NCBI RefSeq assembly: GCF_002196705.1
Contig: NZ_NADJ01000010.1
Location: 45,105 to 90,907, forward strand
DNA from: Desulfosporosinus sp. FKB
Lineage (GTDB): Bacteria; Bacillota; Desulfitobacteriia; Desulfitobacteriales; Desulfitobacteriaceae
Direction: 5' to 3'
DNA: 45,803 bases
Part shown: piece by piece, positions 17,040 to 25,385 of the stretch
Numbering within the stretch: the first letter of the stretch is position 1
Layout of the letters: every line of letters starts with the position of its first letter
Made by a program: the position numbers and the translations under genes
The notes under the pieces: model-generated
The model's input: the letters and a program-made list of their open reading frames with translations, nothing else
What the model was told of the DNA's origin: nothing
Databases searched by the model: none

Positions 17040-17933
17040 TTAAAATGAATGAGACGTGTCGTTTACCTGACTAGCAATAGCTTTAACCATGCATTTCCAT
17101 GTTCCCTTAGGCATATCATGTCCCATTCCTTCGATCAAAAGTAATTTAGCCTTAGGTATTGTGCGTGCTGTATCTTTTCCTGCTTCAACATGAAACAATG
17201 TATCTTCGGTTCCATGGATTACCAGAGTTGGAATTGTTAATAATGAAAGGTGTTGTCTCCTATCCCCATTAGCAACCAACGCTGCATTTTGGCGTATAGC
17301 TCCTTGTGGATAATAAGAACGATCATAGCTTTCTTCACAATACTTCCTTGCACGTTCTTCTTCAAAAGGAAATCCCTTACTCCAAAGACTTTTCCACATA
17401 CGTAAAGTAAAATCAATATATGCATCCCGTCCAGTTGGAGGTGTTGCTGTAACAATCGCCAATGTTTCTGGTGATATTTGCGGATTATTCGGATTACCTG
17501 TAGATGACATAATAGAAATTAGACTACATATACGCGAAGGCTGCCTATAGGCAAAAACCTGAGCAACCATGCCTCCCATAGAAGCACCACAGATGTGAGC
17601 CTTCTTTATTTCCAACGCATCGAGCAAACCAGCTACATCATCAGCCATATCCTCCAATGTATATGCTGTCTTAATTGGTTTTCCCTCTTGTGCTGCCTGG
17701 TATATTATTTTCATATCAGGAATACCAGCCGCATCGAATTTTGTAGACAGTCCCGCATCGCGGTTATCAAAGCGTATAACTTGTAAATTTTCTTTTGCAA
17801 GCATTTCACAAAAATCTGGTTCCCAAAAATTTAGCTGAGCACCATTTCCTGCAATAAGTACTATTGTAGGATTTGTTTTCTTTCCAAAAATTTCATATTC
17901 AATTTGTATGCCATTTGCCTTTACGTGTGCCAT
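17040..17933 (-). CDS. alpha/beta hydrolase inserted in the Bce locus
   Basis: About 297 aa starting MAHVKANGIQIEYEIFG at 17933, with GGGGGG upstream; the longer frame adds eight residues. Core markers are RFDNRDAGLS, CGASMGGMVAQVFAYRQP (nucleophilic Ser), VIHGTEDTLFHVEAG (Asp) and EGMGHDMPKG (His). The sequence is close to the aclacinomycin-methylesterase type of esterases. Base composition is AT-rich, unlike the GC-richer bceS and bceA on either side. A 20-bp copy of the end of bceS occurs on both sides (16963-16982 and 18033-18052), so the gene was inserted between bceS and bceA. The substrate is unknown; a role in peptide-antibiotic resistance is only a guess. Confidence 0.87.
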   Translation of the reverse strand: MAHVKANGIQIEYEIFGKKTNPTIVLIAGNGAQLNFWEPDFCEMLAKENLQVIRFDNRDAGLSTKFDAAGIPDMKIIYQAAQEGKPIKTAYTLEDMADDVAGLLDALEIKKAHICGASMGGMVAQVFAYRQPSRICSLISIMSSTGNPNNPQISPETLAIVTATPPTGRDAYIDFTLRMWKSLWSKGFPFEEERARKYCEESYDRSYYPQGAIRQNAALVANGDRRQHLSLLTIPTLVIHGTEDTLFHVEAGKDTARTIPKAKLLLIEGMGHDMPKGTWKCMVKAIASQVNDTSHSF

Positions 17934-18028
17934 ACCATATACCCCCCGTTCTCCCATGGGCTAAGTCAAGACCCCCATGCCGACCGTCATCTCAACAGCT
18001 TGGATGTCATTGGAGTCATGGGCCATTT

Positions 18029-19072
18029 TTATTCCATCACTGTATCCACCCTGTCCAGGCCGATTTTCACTTTCGTGCCCTTGCCCGGCTCCCCTTCGAT
18101 CACAATGGTATGAGAAAGCTTGGTCAGGATCCGCTTGCACAGGTAGAGGCCGATTCCTGTGGACTTTTTATCCCTTCGGCCGTTATAACCGGTAAAGCCT
18201 TTTTCAAAGACGCGGGGCAGGTCTTCCCTGGCAATACCTATCCCTGTATCGGCGATTACCAGAGTTTTATCATCGTCATTTTCCATACAAATGAAAATCT
18301 TCCCCTCCTTGGTGTACTTCAAAGCATTGGACAAGATCTGCTCAATGACAAACACCAGCCATTTTTCATCCGTCAGCACGTCACAGTTCAGTTCGGAGAA
18401 ATCCAGGCTGATCTTCTTGCGAATAAACATCTTGGCATATTTGCGCACCGCCTGCCGGACGATATCGTCCAGAGCATAGCGTTTCAGCACAAAATCGGAA
18501 GAAGGGCTCTCCAACCGCAGGTATTGGAGCACCATTTCCACATACTGTTCAATTTTGAACAGCTCCATGGTCAGCTCCCTGTTCTGTTCCATACTCTGAG
18601 CAGTACTCCCGTCATCCCCTGAAGGGAGGGACTGGAGAAGGAGGCCCATGGCGGCGATAGGGGTTTTGATCTGATGGGCCCACAGGGTGTAATAATCCAC
18701 CAAATCGCTTCGCTCATTATCGGCCTGGGAAACCAGTCTGATCTTATCCCGGTAGAGGACGGCGATCAGTTCCTGATACTCCTCTTCCAACAATCCTTTA
18801 GCCTCAGGGAGCCCTTCCAAGCTGAACATGATCTGTTGCTGCAAATCCCGAAGCACTCTCTTGCGCTGATAATAGTTATAAAAATCTGCCATCAGGACCA
18901 GGAAAGCCAGAACGGCACAGAGCAAAGCAGCATAGAGCACCGCTTCCAGCGGCAGATGATACAGATAAAATACCAAGGCAAAGACACCTATAAAGATGCA
19001 GTACAAAAAGATTCCCCGGCTGTGCCCCCGTAGGTACTGCTTCCCCGCTGACCATAGACTGATCTCCTTCAT
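18029..19072 (-). CDS. bceS: BceS-type intramembrane-sensing histidine kinase
   Basis: A 347-aa protein. Two membrane helices (about 21-38 and 43-62) are separated by only a few residues, so it lacks a sensor domain, the hallmark of intramembrane-sensing kinases that take their signal from a BceAB transporter. The H-box is WAHQIKTPIAA with His133. ATP-binding boxes are IEQILSNALKYT (N), VIADTGIGIAREDLP (G1), FEKGFTG (F) and STGIGLYLCKRI (G2). It follows the response regulator by one base. The last codons fall in the duplicated 20-bp sequence, and the reading frame is intact. Confidence 0.92.
   Translation of the reverse strand: MKEISLWSAGKQYLRGHSRGIFLYCIFIGVFALVFYLYHLPLEAVLYAALLCAVLAFLVLMADFYNYYQRKRVLRDLQQQIMFSLEGLPEAKGLLEEEYQELIAVLYRDKIRLVSQADNERSDLVDYYTLWAHQIKTPIAAMGLLLQSLPSGDDGSTAQSMEQNRELTMELFKIEQYVEMVLQYLRLESPSSDFVLKRYALDDIVRQAVRKYAKMFIRKKISLDFSELNCDVLTDEKWLVFVIEQILSNALKYTKEGKIFICMENDDDKTLVIADTGIGIAREDLPRVFEKGFTGYNGRRDKKSTGIGLYLCKRILTKLSHTIVIEGEPGKGTKVKIGLDRVDTVME
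18033..18052. repeat. 20-bp direct repeat, right copy
   Basis: Identical to 16963-16982. This copy is the authentic 3' end of the histidine kinase gene. Confidence 0.85.
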
Positions 19073-19073
19073 A

Positions 19074-19745
19074 TCACGTCACCATATACCCTATCCCTTT
19101 TTTGGTCACAATAAATCCGGCCAGCCCTGCCGCTTCCAATTTTTTACGCAGCCGGGTCATGTTCACCGTCAGGGTGTTTTCATCGATATAACTATCCGTT
19201 TCCCACAGACGGGCCATGATTGCTTCACGGCCCACGGCCTTCCCTTTATTCTCCATCAGCATTTTCAGAATCTTATAATCGTTCTTGCTCAGCTCAACTT
19301 TGATGTCATTATAGGTCAAGGAAGCATCACTGGTATTGAGGATGGCTCCCCGGTGCACCAACAAATCCGTCTGTCCGGCGAAATCATAGGTCCGGCGCAG
19401 CATGGCCTGCACCTTGGCTGTCAGGACACTCAGGTCGAAAGGCTTGGCAATAAAATCATCACCGCCCATATTGATGGCCATGACGATGTTCATATTATCG
19501 GAAGCGGAGGAGATAAAGATGATGGGTACCTTGGACACCTTGCGGATCTCACTGCACCAGTGGTAGCCATTGTAAAATGGCAGCGCGATGTCCAGGAGCA
19601 CAAGATGGGGATTGTAGGAGACAAACAGAGACATCACCTGCTCGAAGTCCGTCACACATTCCCCTTCACACCCCCAGGTCCGGATATGGTTTTTAATCGC
19701 TTTAGCAATGACGGCATCGTCTTCGACAATCAGGATCTTATGCAT
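19074..19745 (-). CDS. bceR: BceR-type OmpR-family response regulator
   Basis: A 223-aa protein with AGGGAGGGG before the ATG. The receiver domain has the acidic pocket EDD (8-10), phospho-acceptor Asp52 in LLDIALP, Ser/Thr in IFISSAS and Lys in FIAKPFD. A winged-helix DNA-binding domain follows (YKILKMLMENKGKAVGREAI, then DENTLTVNMTRLRKKL). It is the first gene of the leftward regulator-kinase pair. Its likely target is the inverted repeat before bceA. Confidence 0.93.
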   Translation of the reverse strand: MHKILIVEDDAVIAKAIKNHIRTWGCEGECVTDFEQVMSLFVSYNPHLVLLDIALPFYNGYHWCSEIRKVSKVPIIFISSASDNMNIVMAINMGGDDFIAKPFDLSVLTAKVQAMLRRTYDFAGQTDLLVHRGAILNTSDASLTYNDIKVELSKNDYKILKMLMENKGKAVGREAIMARLWETDSYIDENTLTVNMTRLRKKLEAAGLAGFIVTKKGIGYMVT

Positions 19746-19771
19746 GAAACAGCCCCTCCCTATTCACGATA

Positions 19772-20336
19772 CTATTCTATCACAATCCTTTCAGTCGCGA
19801 TAAGGAACATACCGAGGATTACATGAAAACCGCCCAACCATTGCTGACAGCCGGCCCTTTCCCCCAACACTGCAGTCGCCAGCAGCATGGAAGTAAAGGG
19901 CATCATGCCCGAAAAAGCCGTCCATTCCATCATGCCGATTCCTGAAAGTTCCTGCAAGGGATGCTCAAACAGTGCAAGGATCAGACAGAAAATCAGAGCA
20001 ACTACTGATACAATTGCGGTCTAAGCAATAGGACTTGATGGTTCTTTCAAGTCCGTGCCGCTCTGACGGCTGAAATACGTGACAGAGTTTTAAAGGCGGA
20101 CTCACAAGCCGCCGCACAAAGTACGAGCATATTGCCGCCAATGTGTTCTAAGGATAAACCGGTTCCTTTAAGGCCATCATAGCGAGAAGCGCTGTGATGG
20201 CTGGCGTCGCGCCGGCGAGTATGCCTGCTTCTCCAGCGCTAGTATAATCAAGACCCCTTAGTAAAAACATACGGAATAGAAAAATACCGCATAATGGAAC
20301 CAAAAACACGAGGGCAAACGATGATGGCAGATTCAT
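19772..20336 (-). pseudogene. EamA/DMT-family transporter, multiply broken
   Basis: Three pieces of one DMT transporter lie in order. The first reads SAGEAGILAGATPAITALLA and stops at TAG after KEPVYP. The second, in another frame, reads HIGGNMLVLCAAACESAFKT. The third, after further stops, reads MMPFTSMLLATAVLGERAG and ends at 19772. The first membrane helices are also missing. EamA transporters export small metabolites or drugs. At least two frameshifts and two stops make this copy non-functional. Confidence 0.8.
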
Positions 20337-20426
20337 TACCCATAGTATTCTTGAGCATCTAACAATTCTCCAACTTGATATTTAATATTTAAGTTAGAAT
20401 TTCCTCTCTTGTCCTAAAAAATTTCC

Positions 20427-20570
20427 TTACTTTTTTTCCCTTAATTCCTTCTGGTATGCTTTCCAGCCTGGGCACCATCGAGTATGCCAGCGCCAGAATT
20501 TCGCTAAAAATGAATTGGGCTTCTCTTCTGCTTTAATACGCATCTTGCAATTTTCGCAGTTTGAACTCAT
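20427..20570 (-). CDS. conserved 47-aa Cys/Trp-rich small protein
   Basis: An intact short gene starting MSSNCENCKMRIKAEEKPNS and ending FWRWHTRWCPGWKAYQKELR plus three Lys/Glu residues. GGAGGAGCGG precedes the ATG. The CxxC pair and the HTRWCPGWKAY tail look strongly constrained, and I recall similar short clostridial proteins, but no function is known. Its ATG overlaps the TGA of the upstream thioredoxin-like frame (ATGA), so the two were translationally coupled. A zinc-binding or redox-linked role is only inferred from the cysteines. Confidence 0.7.
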   Translation of the reverse strand: MSSNCENCKMRIKAEEKPNSFLAKFWRWHTRWCPGWKAYQKELREKK

Positions 20571-20822
20571 CTCCGCTCCTCCTCTAGTACACATCTTGCC
20601 TTACACCATAAAGAATTTAACACTCTCTCAACTTTTTGAAAATCAATAAACCGGCTTTCTCTAAGAACTTCTCTGCCCTTATCCATGACTAGAATCGTCG
20701 GAACTGTAAAAAACCAGTAATTGTCCTGCAATTTGCACTTGCTCAGTGATATCTATTTTTAAAACCTTAATTAACTGATCTTTAAGTAAATTCATTAGCT
20801 TCGGGAAAACAGCATGGCAAAC
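20567..20822 (-). pseudogene. thioredoxin-like protein, truncated and frameshifted
   Basis: The minus strand reads VCHAVFPKLMNLLKDQ, then LIKVLKIDITEQVQIAGQ, and after a frameshift near 20706 continues FTVPTILVMDKGREVLRESR and FIDFQKVERVLNSL. This is a thioredoxin fold with the cis-proline loop TVPT. The 5' part with the first active-site Cys is gone and an in-frame stop precedes the remnant. The last codon overlaps the start of the 47-aa gene. Confidence 0.72.
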
Positions 20823-20837
20823 ATACTTAAGTTACGC

Positions 20838-21359
20838 TTATTTTGATCGGGATACAATAATGCATTCCGGAAATTCATGGTTGTTTTTACCGAATACTTT
20901 TTCTAAGTCTAAACAGGTTAATTGTTCAATATTTATATGATGTTTTTTTATCCTTGGCATTCCATCATCGAACCATTGGCCTAACCATATACGCCAGAGC
21001 TCAATTTCATCAGCATTCAACAAATGGGCTTGTAGATAGCGAATGAGGTTTTCAGCTCTGCTTTCAGTATAATCCCACTCCAAATAGGCCAAAAACCTTT
21101 TTTGGGTATAAAGATCGTCACAAATGTCGGCTCTTTGGAATTCTCTGATTGATATTTCCCCAAAGTTTTTTTCATCATCTACCCATAGTATGACATTAGG
21201 TTTGTCTTTATCAAAGGATGGTTCCAGCAAAAAGTCAGGAACTTTTATTCCCAGCTCTAAAGCCTGATTTACAGATAGTTGTTTGACATGGGCATTTTTC
21301 ACTTCTTCCAGGGGATAATCGCTTGCAAGATAGGTAAGCACACTCAATTTACACATCAC
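20838..21359 (-). CDS. hypothetical 173-aa protein
   Basis: An intact frame with AGAAGG just before GTG/ATG starts. It is soluble and rich in acidic and aromatic residues (DKDKPNVILWVDDEKNFGEI, later RIWLGQWFDDGMPRIKKHHI). Layout suggests a cytoplasmic alpha/beta protein. I do not recognise a family. It follows the short YccF gene by 8 bp, so the two are probably co-transcribed. Confidence 0.6.
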   Translation of the reverse strand: MMCKLSVLTYLASDYPLEEVKNAHVKQLSVNQALELGIKVPDFLLEPSFDKDKPNVILWVDDEKNFGEISIREFQRADICDDLYTQKRFLAYLEWDYTESRAENLIRYLQAHLLNADEIELWRIWLGQWFDDGMPRIKKHHINIEQLTCLDLEKVFGKNNHEFPECIIVSRSK

Positions 21360-21367
21360 CTTCTCAA

Positions 21368-21567
<200 letters not shown>

Positions 21568-21701
21568 TACTTTTCATCGTTCTTAATTTCCCGCAAAGCC
21601 GTTTTAACCCTTTCCCCCTCCGATGATGATGACCCGCAATTTTTAGGGCATTTTTGCACTCTTACCCTCAGGAAGTATCTTACCAAGGAGCCGCCGCAGT
21701 A

Positions 21702-21923
21702 TTAGTCCTCGTCAAATTTCTCTGCAACCTCAAATCCCTCCTCGTTAATGGCATCACATAATTCGTCCTCCGTTAATACGCCTCGGCCATACTCTACAAT
21801 GATGGATTCTTCCTCTAAATTTAACCTTACCTTATCAACACCGCTCAGGCCCTCTAAAATCCGGGATACAGCACGGCCCATCGGCATATTGTCCATGCCC
21901 TCAACAACAATAACCTTTTTCAT
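21702..21923 (-). CDS. HMA-fold protein lacking the metal-binding CxxC
   Basis: A 73-aa protein with AGGAGGAG before the ATG. The pattern is that of CopZ/HMA domains: VIVVEGM, then a helix ending in LEGLSGVDKVRLNLEEESII and VEYGRGVLTEDELCDAINEE. Where HMA proteins have CxxC after GM(x), this one has N12-M13-P14-M15, so both metal-ligand cysteines are missing. The fold seems conserved, so it may bind something else or use Met residues. It is the last gene of a four-gene operon and starts 9 bp after the ACP-like gene. Confidence 0.75.
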   Translation of the reverse strand: MKKVIVVEGMDNMPMGRAVSRILEGLSGVDKVRLNLEEESIIVEYGRGVLTEDELCDAINEEGFEVAEKFDED

Positions 21924-21932
21924 TTTCTCCTC

Positions 21933-22166
21933 CTATTCTGCAATCAGTGCCTCCACATATTTGACCACATCATTCACTGTCTGGAATGTATGAACATCTT
22001 CATCGTGAATTGTCACTTCAAAACGCTTTTCAATTTCAATCATCAGTTTTGCCATATCAATCGGCTCAATATCGTATTCCGATGTCAAAGGTGTTTTTCC
22101 ACTTAAGTGATTTTCAGAAACACTTATGACCTGGCAGAGCAAAGAAATAATAATATCCAATGTCAT
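21933..22166 (-). CDS. acyl-carrier-like protein lacking the phosphopantetheine Ser
   Basis: A 77-aa protein with AAGGAGGT before the ATG. It has the four-helix ACP pattern: LDIIISLLCQVISVSENHL, then IDMAKLMIEIEKRFEVTIHD and TVNDVVKYVEALI. The canonical D-S-L motif at the start of helix II is replaced by E34-P35-I36-D37, so the Ser that carries 4'-phosphopantetheine is a Pro. It cannot be modified in the normal way. It lies 14 bp after helD and 9 bp before the HMA-like gene. A structural or regulatory partner role is inferred. Confidence 0.75.
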   Translation of the reverse strand: MTLDIIISLLCQVISVSENHLSGKTPLTSEYDIEPIDMAKLMIEIEKRFEVTIHDEDVHTFQTVNDVVKYVEALIAE

Positions 22167-22180
22167 ATTCCGATACCTCC

Positions 22181-24421
22181 TTAAATGAATGAGCTTTTTT
22201 CACCGGCATAAAACAGATTGAGCCGGTGCAGAGCACGGGTGCTGGCAATATACAGCAGCTTTTTATCATCAACTGAATTATAATGGCGTTTATCGACACC
22301 GTAAATTAGCACAGAATCAAACTCCAATCCTTTTGACATAGTGATAGGGATAATAAATACTCCTACTGTGTTTAGGTTTTCACCCGAATGCACTAAATGG
22401 AGGGGAATTTTAGCTTTTAAACGGCTATAAAGAGATTCCGCTTCCTGTGCATCTTTACAGATAATCCCGATAGACCCATAGCCTTGGCTTTTACTATAAA
22501 CAGCTTCTGCGATTATTTTTTCATCAAGCAGATCCAGGCTACCGGCTTCGATAACCTGCGGTATGTCGCCGTTGCGGTTAAAACTTTCAAAGAGGGTACC
22601 ATTGTCCAAAAACTGCATACTGAATGAGAGTATTTCTTTGGTACATCGAAAGCTTTTATTCATGACCATTAAGCAGGAGCTGTTCGGCTGTATAATCTCC
22701 GTAATTCCCTCATACAAGCTCATAGTTTCCTGTTTTTCAATCGTTTGATTGATATCACCTAAAATAGTATAGCGTGCATTGGGAAACAATCGCTTTAATA
22801 TCTCAAAATGAAGACTGTAGTAGTCTTGCGCTTCGTCTATAACAACCTGTTTGATCTGTCGATAGCTATCCTTGGCACCATCATTTGTACCAATCAATAG
22901 CTGCAAATAGGCTGCTGCCAAAGCATCTTCATTTTGAAGCGTAGAGTCTGCGAGCTGTTTTTGTGAGTAAGACAGTATTTCTTCAATGTTGTCCGGCAAT
23001 TCAATTTCTGCTGAAAGAGAACGTAATAAACCAGCTGTGTTTATCAATTTTTTATACAGCGAAACACTATCCAATTTAATAAATGCATCAACTTTTTGAG
23101 CGAGAAGTGTGCTTTCTTCGATAGACAGCTCTCTGGCATACTCTTCCCAATCAAAAGGATGCTCAGGGTCTTCCCTTGCTTGCCGCAACAATTTAGGCAT
23201 CCGATCTTTACGCATCTCATGTATTTCGTCAAAAATATGCTTGCGCAGGTGGCTCAGTTTTACCGTTAAGCTCATATTACCGTTCATTTTCAGCAGGCGG
23301 TCTTTTAGATACTGCCCCGTAAAAACTGTTTTTCCATCATACTCTATATCGGGAAAGACGATATGAGATGTTGGCAGGCTGTCGGCATATCTATTTAGTA
23401 TTCTGCCAAAAGCTCTGGACATTTTAAAGGCCATGGACTGCTTTTGCAGAGCTTTCCCAGCGGGTGATGCATAGGAGATCAGCATTTCGGTTTGGCTGTA
23501 GCGGGACTGGAATGCTATTTTATCCGGCAAACTACCGGTTACCAAATCATCAAAGACAACAGATCTCACTTCATCCTCACCAAGCTCCGGCAGTACATCA
23601 GAAATATATTGTTCGAATAGTGTATTAGGCGATAGAATAATAATATCCGATGATTTTAGCCGGCTTGAAAGCCCCTGATATTTGAGGTAAGCCACACGAT
23701 GCAAAGCAATAGAGGTTTTGCCGCTTCCGGCAATCCCCTGCACCATAAGCAAGTCGTGAGTTACATCACGGATGGCGATATCCTGATCTTTTTGGATGGT
23801 TTCTACGATGGTTTTCATTTTGCTGGAGGTATTTCCGGATAGCATTTTACGTAAAAACTCATCCGCGATCTGAACATCGGCATCAAAAAAATACTCCAAG
23901 ACTCCTTTTTTTATTTCATATTGCCGTTTCAGCCCAATATCTCCGGCGATGCGGCCACTCGGTGCATCATAATAAGCATTTCCGGTTTCAAAACGGTAAA
24001 ACAGGCTGGCGATAGGAGAACGCCAATCGTAGATGGCGATTTTTTTCTCCTGATCATTAAATAATGTTCCTCTGCCAATGTATACTTTTTCGTATTGTTC
24101 TTTAGCCTCCGAACAAAAATCAATCCGGGCAAAATAGGCTGACCGCAATAATCGTTCCAGCAACTGTATTTTTTTTGCACTGGATTCTATTGCCAAAGTG
24201 TTATTGGCAAGCGGTTGATAAAATTGACTTAACTGAACAGCTCCATCAAAATCATCTGCGGAATGGGAGGCATTCTCCCACATATCCCGGTTTGTTTCTC
24301 TTAAAGCTTCTCTGCTTTGGGAGTTGTCTTTTTCAGTATCCTCCAATTGCTGGTGAATAACCCTAAGAATCTCATTGTAATGAGCAAGTTCAATATTTAA
24401 TTCCTGTTCATAGTTTTCCAT
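22181..24421 (-). CDS. helD: HelD-type RNA polymerase recycling ATPase (SF1)
   Basis: A 746-aa protein with AGGTG before the ATG. The N-terminal ~70 residues form the charged coiled-coil arm that enters the RNA polymerase secondary channel. IGRGTLFNDQEKKIAIYDWR is typical of HelD. Walker A is VQGIAGSGKTS (residues ~228-237), motif II VIDEAQDYY, and the C-terminal RecA domain ends with MSKGLEFDSVLIYGVDK and YIASTRALHRL. HelD proteins release stalled or antibiotic-bound RNA polymerase. It is the second gene in the TetR-headed operon. Confidence 0.9.
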   Translation of the reverse strand: MENYEQELNIELAHYNEILRVIHQQLEDTEKDNSQSREALRETNRDMWENASHSADDFDGAVQLSQFYQPLANNTLAIESSAKKIQLLERLLRSAYFARIDFCSEAKEQYEKVYIGRGTLFNDQEKKIAIYDWRSPIASLFYRFETGNAYYDAPSGRIAGDIGLKRQYEIKKGVLEYFFDADVQIADEFLRKMLSGNTSSKMKTIVETIQKDQDIAIRDVTHDLLMVQGIAGSGKTSIALHRVAYLKYQGLSSRLKSSDIIILSPNTLFEQYISDVLPELGEDEVRSVVFDDLVTGSLPDKIAFQSRYSQTEMLISYASPAGKALQKQSMAFKMSRAFGRILNRYADSLPTSHIVFPDIEYDGKTVFTGQYLKDRLLKMNGNMSLTVKLSHLRKHIFDEIHEMRKDRMPKLLRQAREDPEHPFDWEEYARELSIEESTLLAQKVDAFIKLDSVSLYKKLINTAGLLRSLSAEIELPDNIEEILSYSQKQLADSTLQNEDALAAAYLQLLIGTNDGAKDSYRQIKQVVIDEAQDYYSLHFEILKRLFPNARYTILGDINQTIEKQETMSLYEGITEIIQPNSSCLMVMNKSFRCTKEILSFSMQFLDNGTLFESFNRNGDIPQVIEAGSLDLLDEKIIAEAVYSKSQGYGSIGIICKDAQEAESLYSRLKAKIPLHLVHSGENLNTVGVFIIPITMSKGLEFDSVLIYGVDKRHYNSVDDKKLLYIASTRALHRLNLFYAGEKSSFI

Positions 24422-24496
24422 ATAAGCACCTCATTTCCAAGAGCGAAGTCTAAATTCAGCGGCCTGACAATCATTTACATTGCCCGCTGCTTACGC

Positions 24497-25099
24497 CTAA
24501 TCACTGCTTGCAAGACATAATCGAAACATACGGACGGCTTCACGGGTAATATAGGTCTTCAGCTCAGCTTCATTTGCAATTAAACCTCTGCCTAAAAGAT
24601 AATTTGAAATTTCACCCACAATGTAGCAATGGGTATTATGAAGCACTCGTTTGGTCGTATCTGCATTTGGGTATTCGCCGTAAAGTTCTTGCCATATGTC
24701 GGATATATGCTGATTCAGCATTTTGTTTGTTGCTTCTGTCGCTTCAATATCTCCCTGTGGACGGTCGCCATCAATATATTCATGCCACGCCAGTCGGAAC
24801 CATCCTTTGTTATCCAGATACATTTCGACAAAGGCTTCAAAGAAATAGGTAAGTCGCAGTTCCGCAGTATTAGCTATATCCAGCTTTTTTCTGAGCATCT
24901 TCATAAATATCTCCTGTACGGCAGCGTGTGTTTCCCATAATAAATCATTATATGAGGGGAAATAATTATATAAATTTGTATGGGCGCACCCTAATGTCCG
25001 GGCTATTCCACGAAGATTAAGCCCCCGCAAGTCACTCTTATTCCGCATAAGCTCAAGAGCCGTATCCACAATTTGCTCTTTTGTTATATTCTTTTTCAC
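24497..25099 (-). CDS. TetR-family transcriptional regulator of the helD operon
   Basis: About 200 aa from GTG 25099 (MKKNITKEQIVDTALELMRN), chosen because GGAGGTG lies four bases before it; the longer frame would start inside the promoter. The HTH reads LRGIARTLGCAHTNLYNYFP. The C-terminal ligand domain has a WHG-like part (RLAWHEYIDGDRPQGDIEAT). It precedes helD by 75 bp. A near-perfect 40-bp palindrome overlaps its transcription start, so it should repress its own operon until it binds a ligand, perhaps an RNA-polymerase-targeting or wall-active compound. Confidence 0.9.
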   Translation of the reverse strand: MKKNITKEQIVDTALELMRNKSDLRGLNLRGIARTLGCAHTNLYNYFPSYNDLLWETHAAVQEIFMKMLRKKLDIANTAELRLTYFFEAFVEMYLDNKGWFRLAWHEYIDGDRPQGDIEATEATNKMLNQHISDIWQELYGEYPNADTTKRVLHNTHCYIVGEISNYLLGRGLIANEAELKTYITREAVRMFRLCLASSD

Positions 25100-25111
25100 T
25101 TTGCACCTCCA

Positions 25112-25177
25112 GCTTACATTACCACCGGTAATTACCGTCGGTAATGTAAGCATACGCCTCTGCTCCCTTTTTGTCAA
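25112..25177 (-). promoter_or_regulatory. promoter and TetR operator of the helD operon
   Basis: On the minus strand TTGACA (25172-25177), 17 bases, TATGCT (25149-25154) form a sigma-A promoter. A 40-bp palindrome (25112-25151; outer arms GCTTACATTACC, centre GGTAATTACC, four mismatched positions) overlaps the -10 and the start. It has repeated ATTACC/GGTAAT half-sites. Binding would block RNA polymerase directly. Confidence 0.85.
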
Positions 25178-25181
25178 AAAA

Positions 25182-25232
25182 ATATGCAAAAACAGGGTGT
25201 AGGAACCGACTGCCGGCTGCTACACCCTGTTT
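25182..25232 (-). terminator. intrinsic terminator upstream of the TetR gene
   Basis: AAACAGGGTGTAG (25190-25202) pairs perfectly with 25220-25232. On the minus strand the stem is followed by TTTTTGCATATTTTTTT. It insulates the helD operon from leftward transcription entering from 25.8 kb. Confidence 0.8.
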
Positions 25233-25307
25233 GGTATATTGATTATTCTACAATTATGATTATCGTAACCAGCAATGCCGATACCGATTGCTTCACAAAT
25301 ACTCTCC

Positions 25308-25355
25308 GGGCTTGTACTAAGAATCTTACGCACGTAAGATTCTTAGTACAAGCCC
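25308..25355. repeat. palindromic repeat copy A (23-bp stem)
   Basis: GGGCTTGTACTAAGAATC continues to TTACG, two loop bases, then the exact reverse complement. A related copy lies at 29967-30010 (40 of 44 core bases identical). One stem pair differs in both arms between copies (T-A versus C-G), so the base pairing is conserved while the sequence changes. Confidence 0.85.
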
Positions 25356-25385
25356 TTATCTTTTAGGTTACAAGCCTCTCTTGAC

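Noticed and set aside
18996-19826. Plus-strand open frame of 276 codons over bceR
   Set aside because: Fully antisense to an intact response regulator; the composition has no protein-like domain pattern.
25184-25366. Possible small plus-strand protein across palindrome A, similar to one at 29907-30167
   Set aside because: The similarity of the two peptides comes only from the repeated hairpin DNA; no RBS or shared residues outside the repeat.
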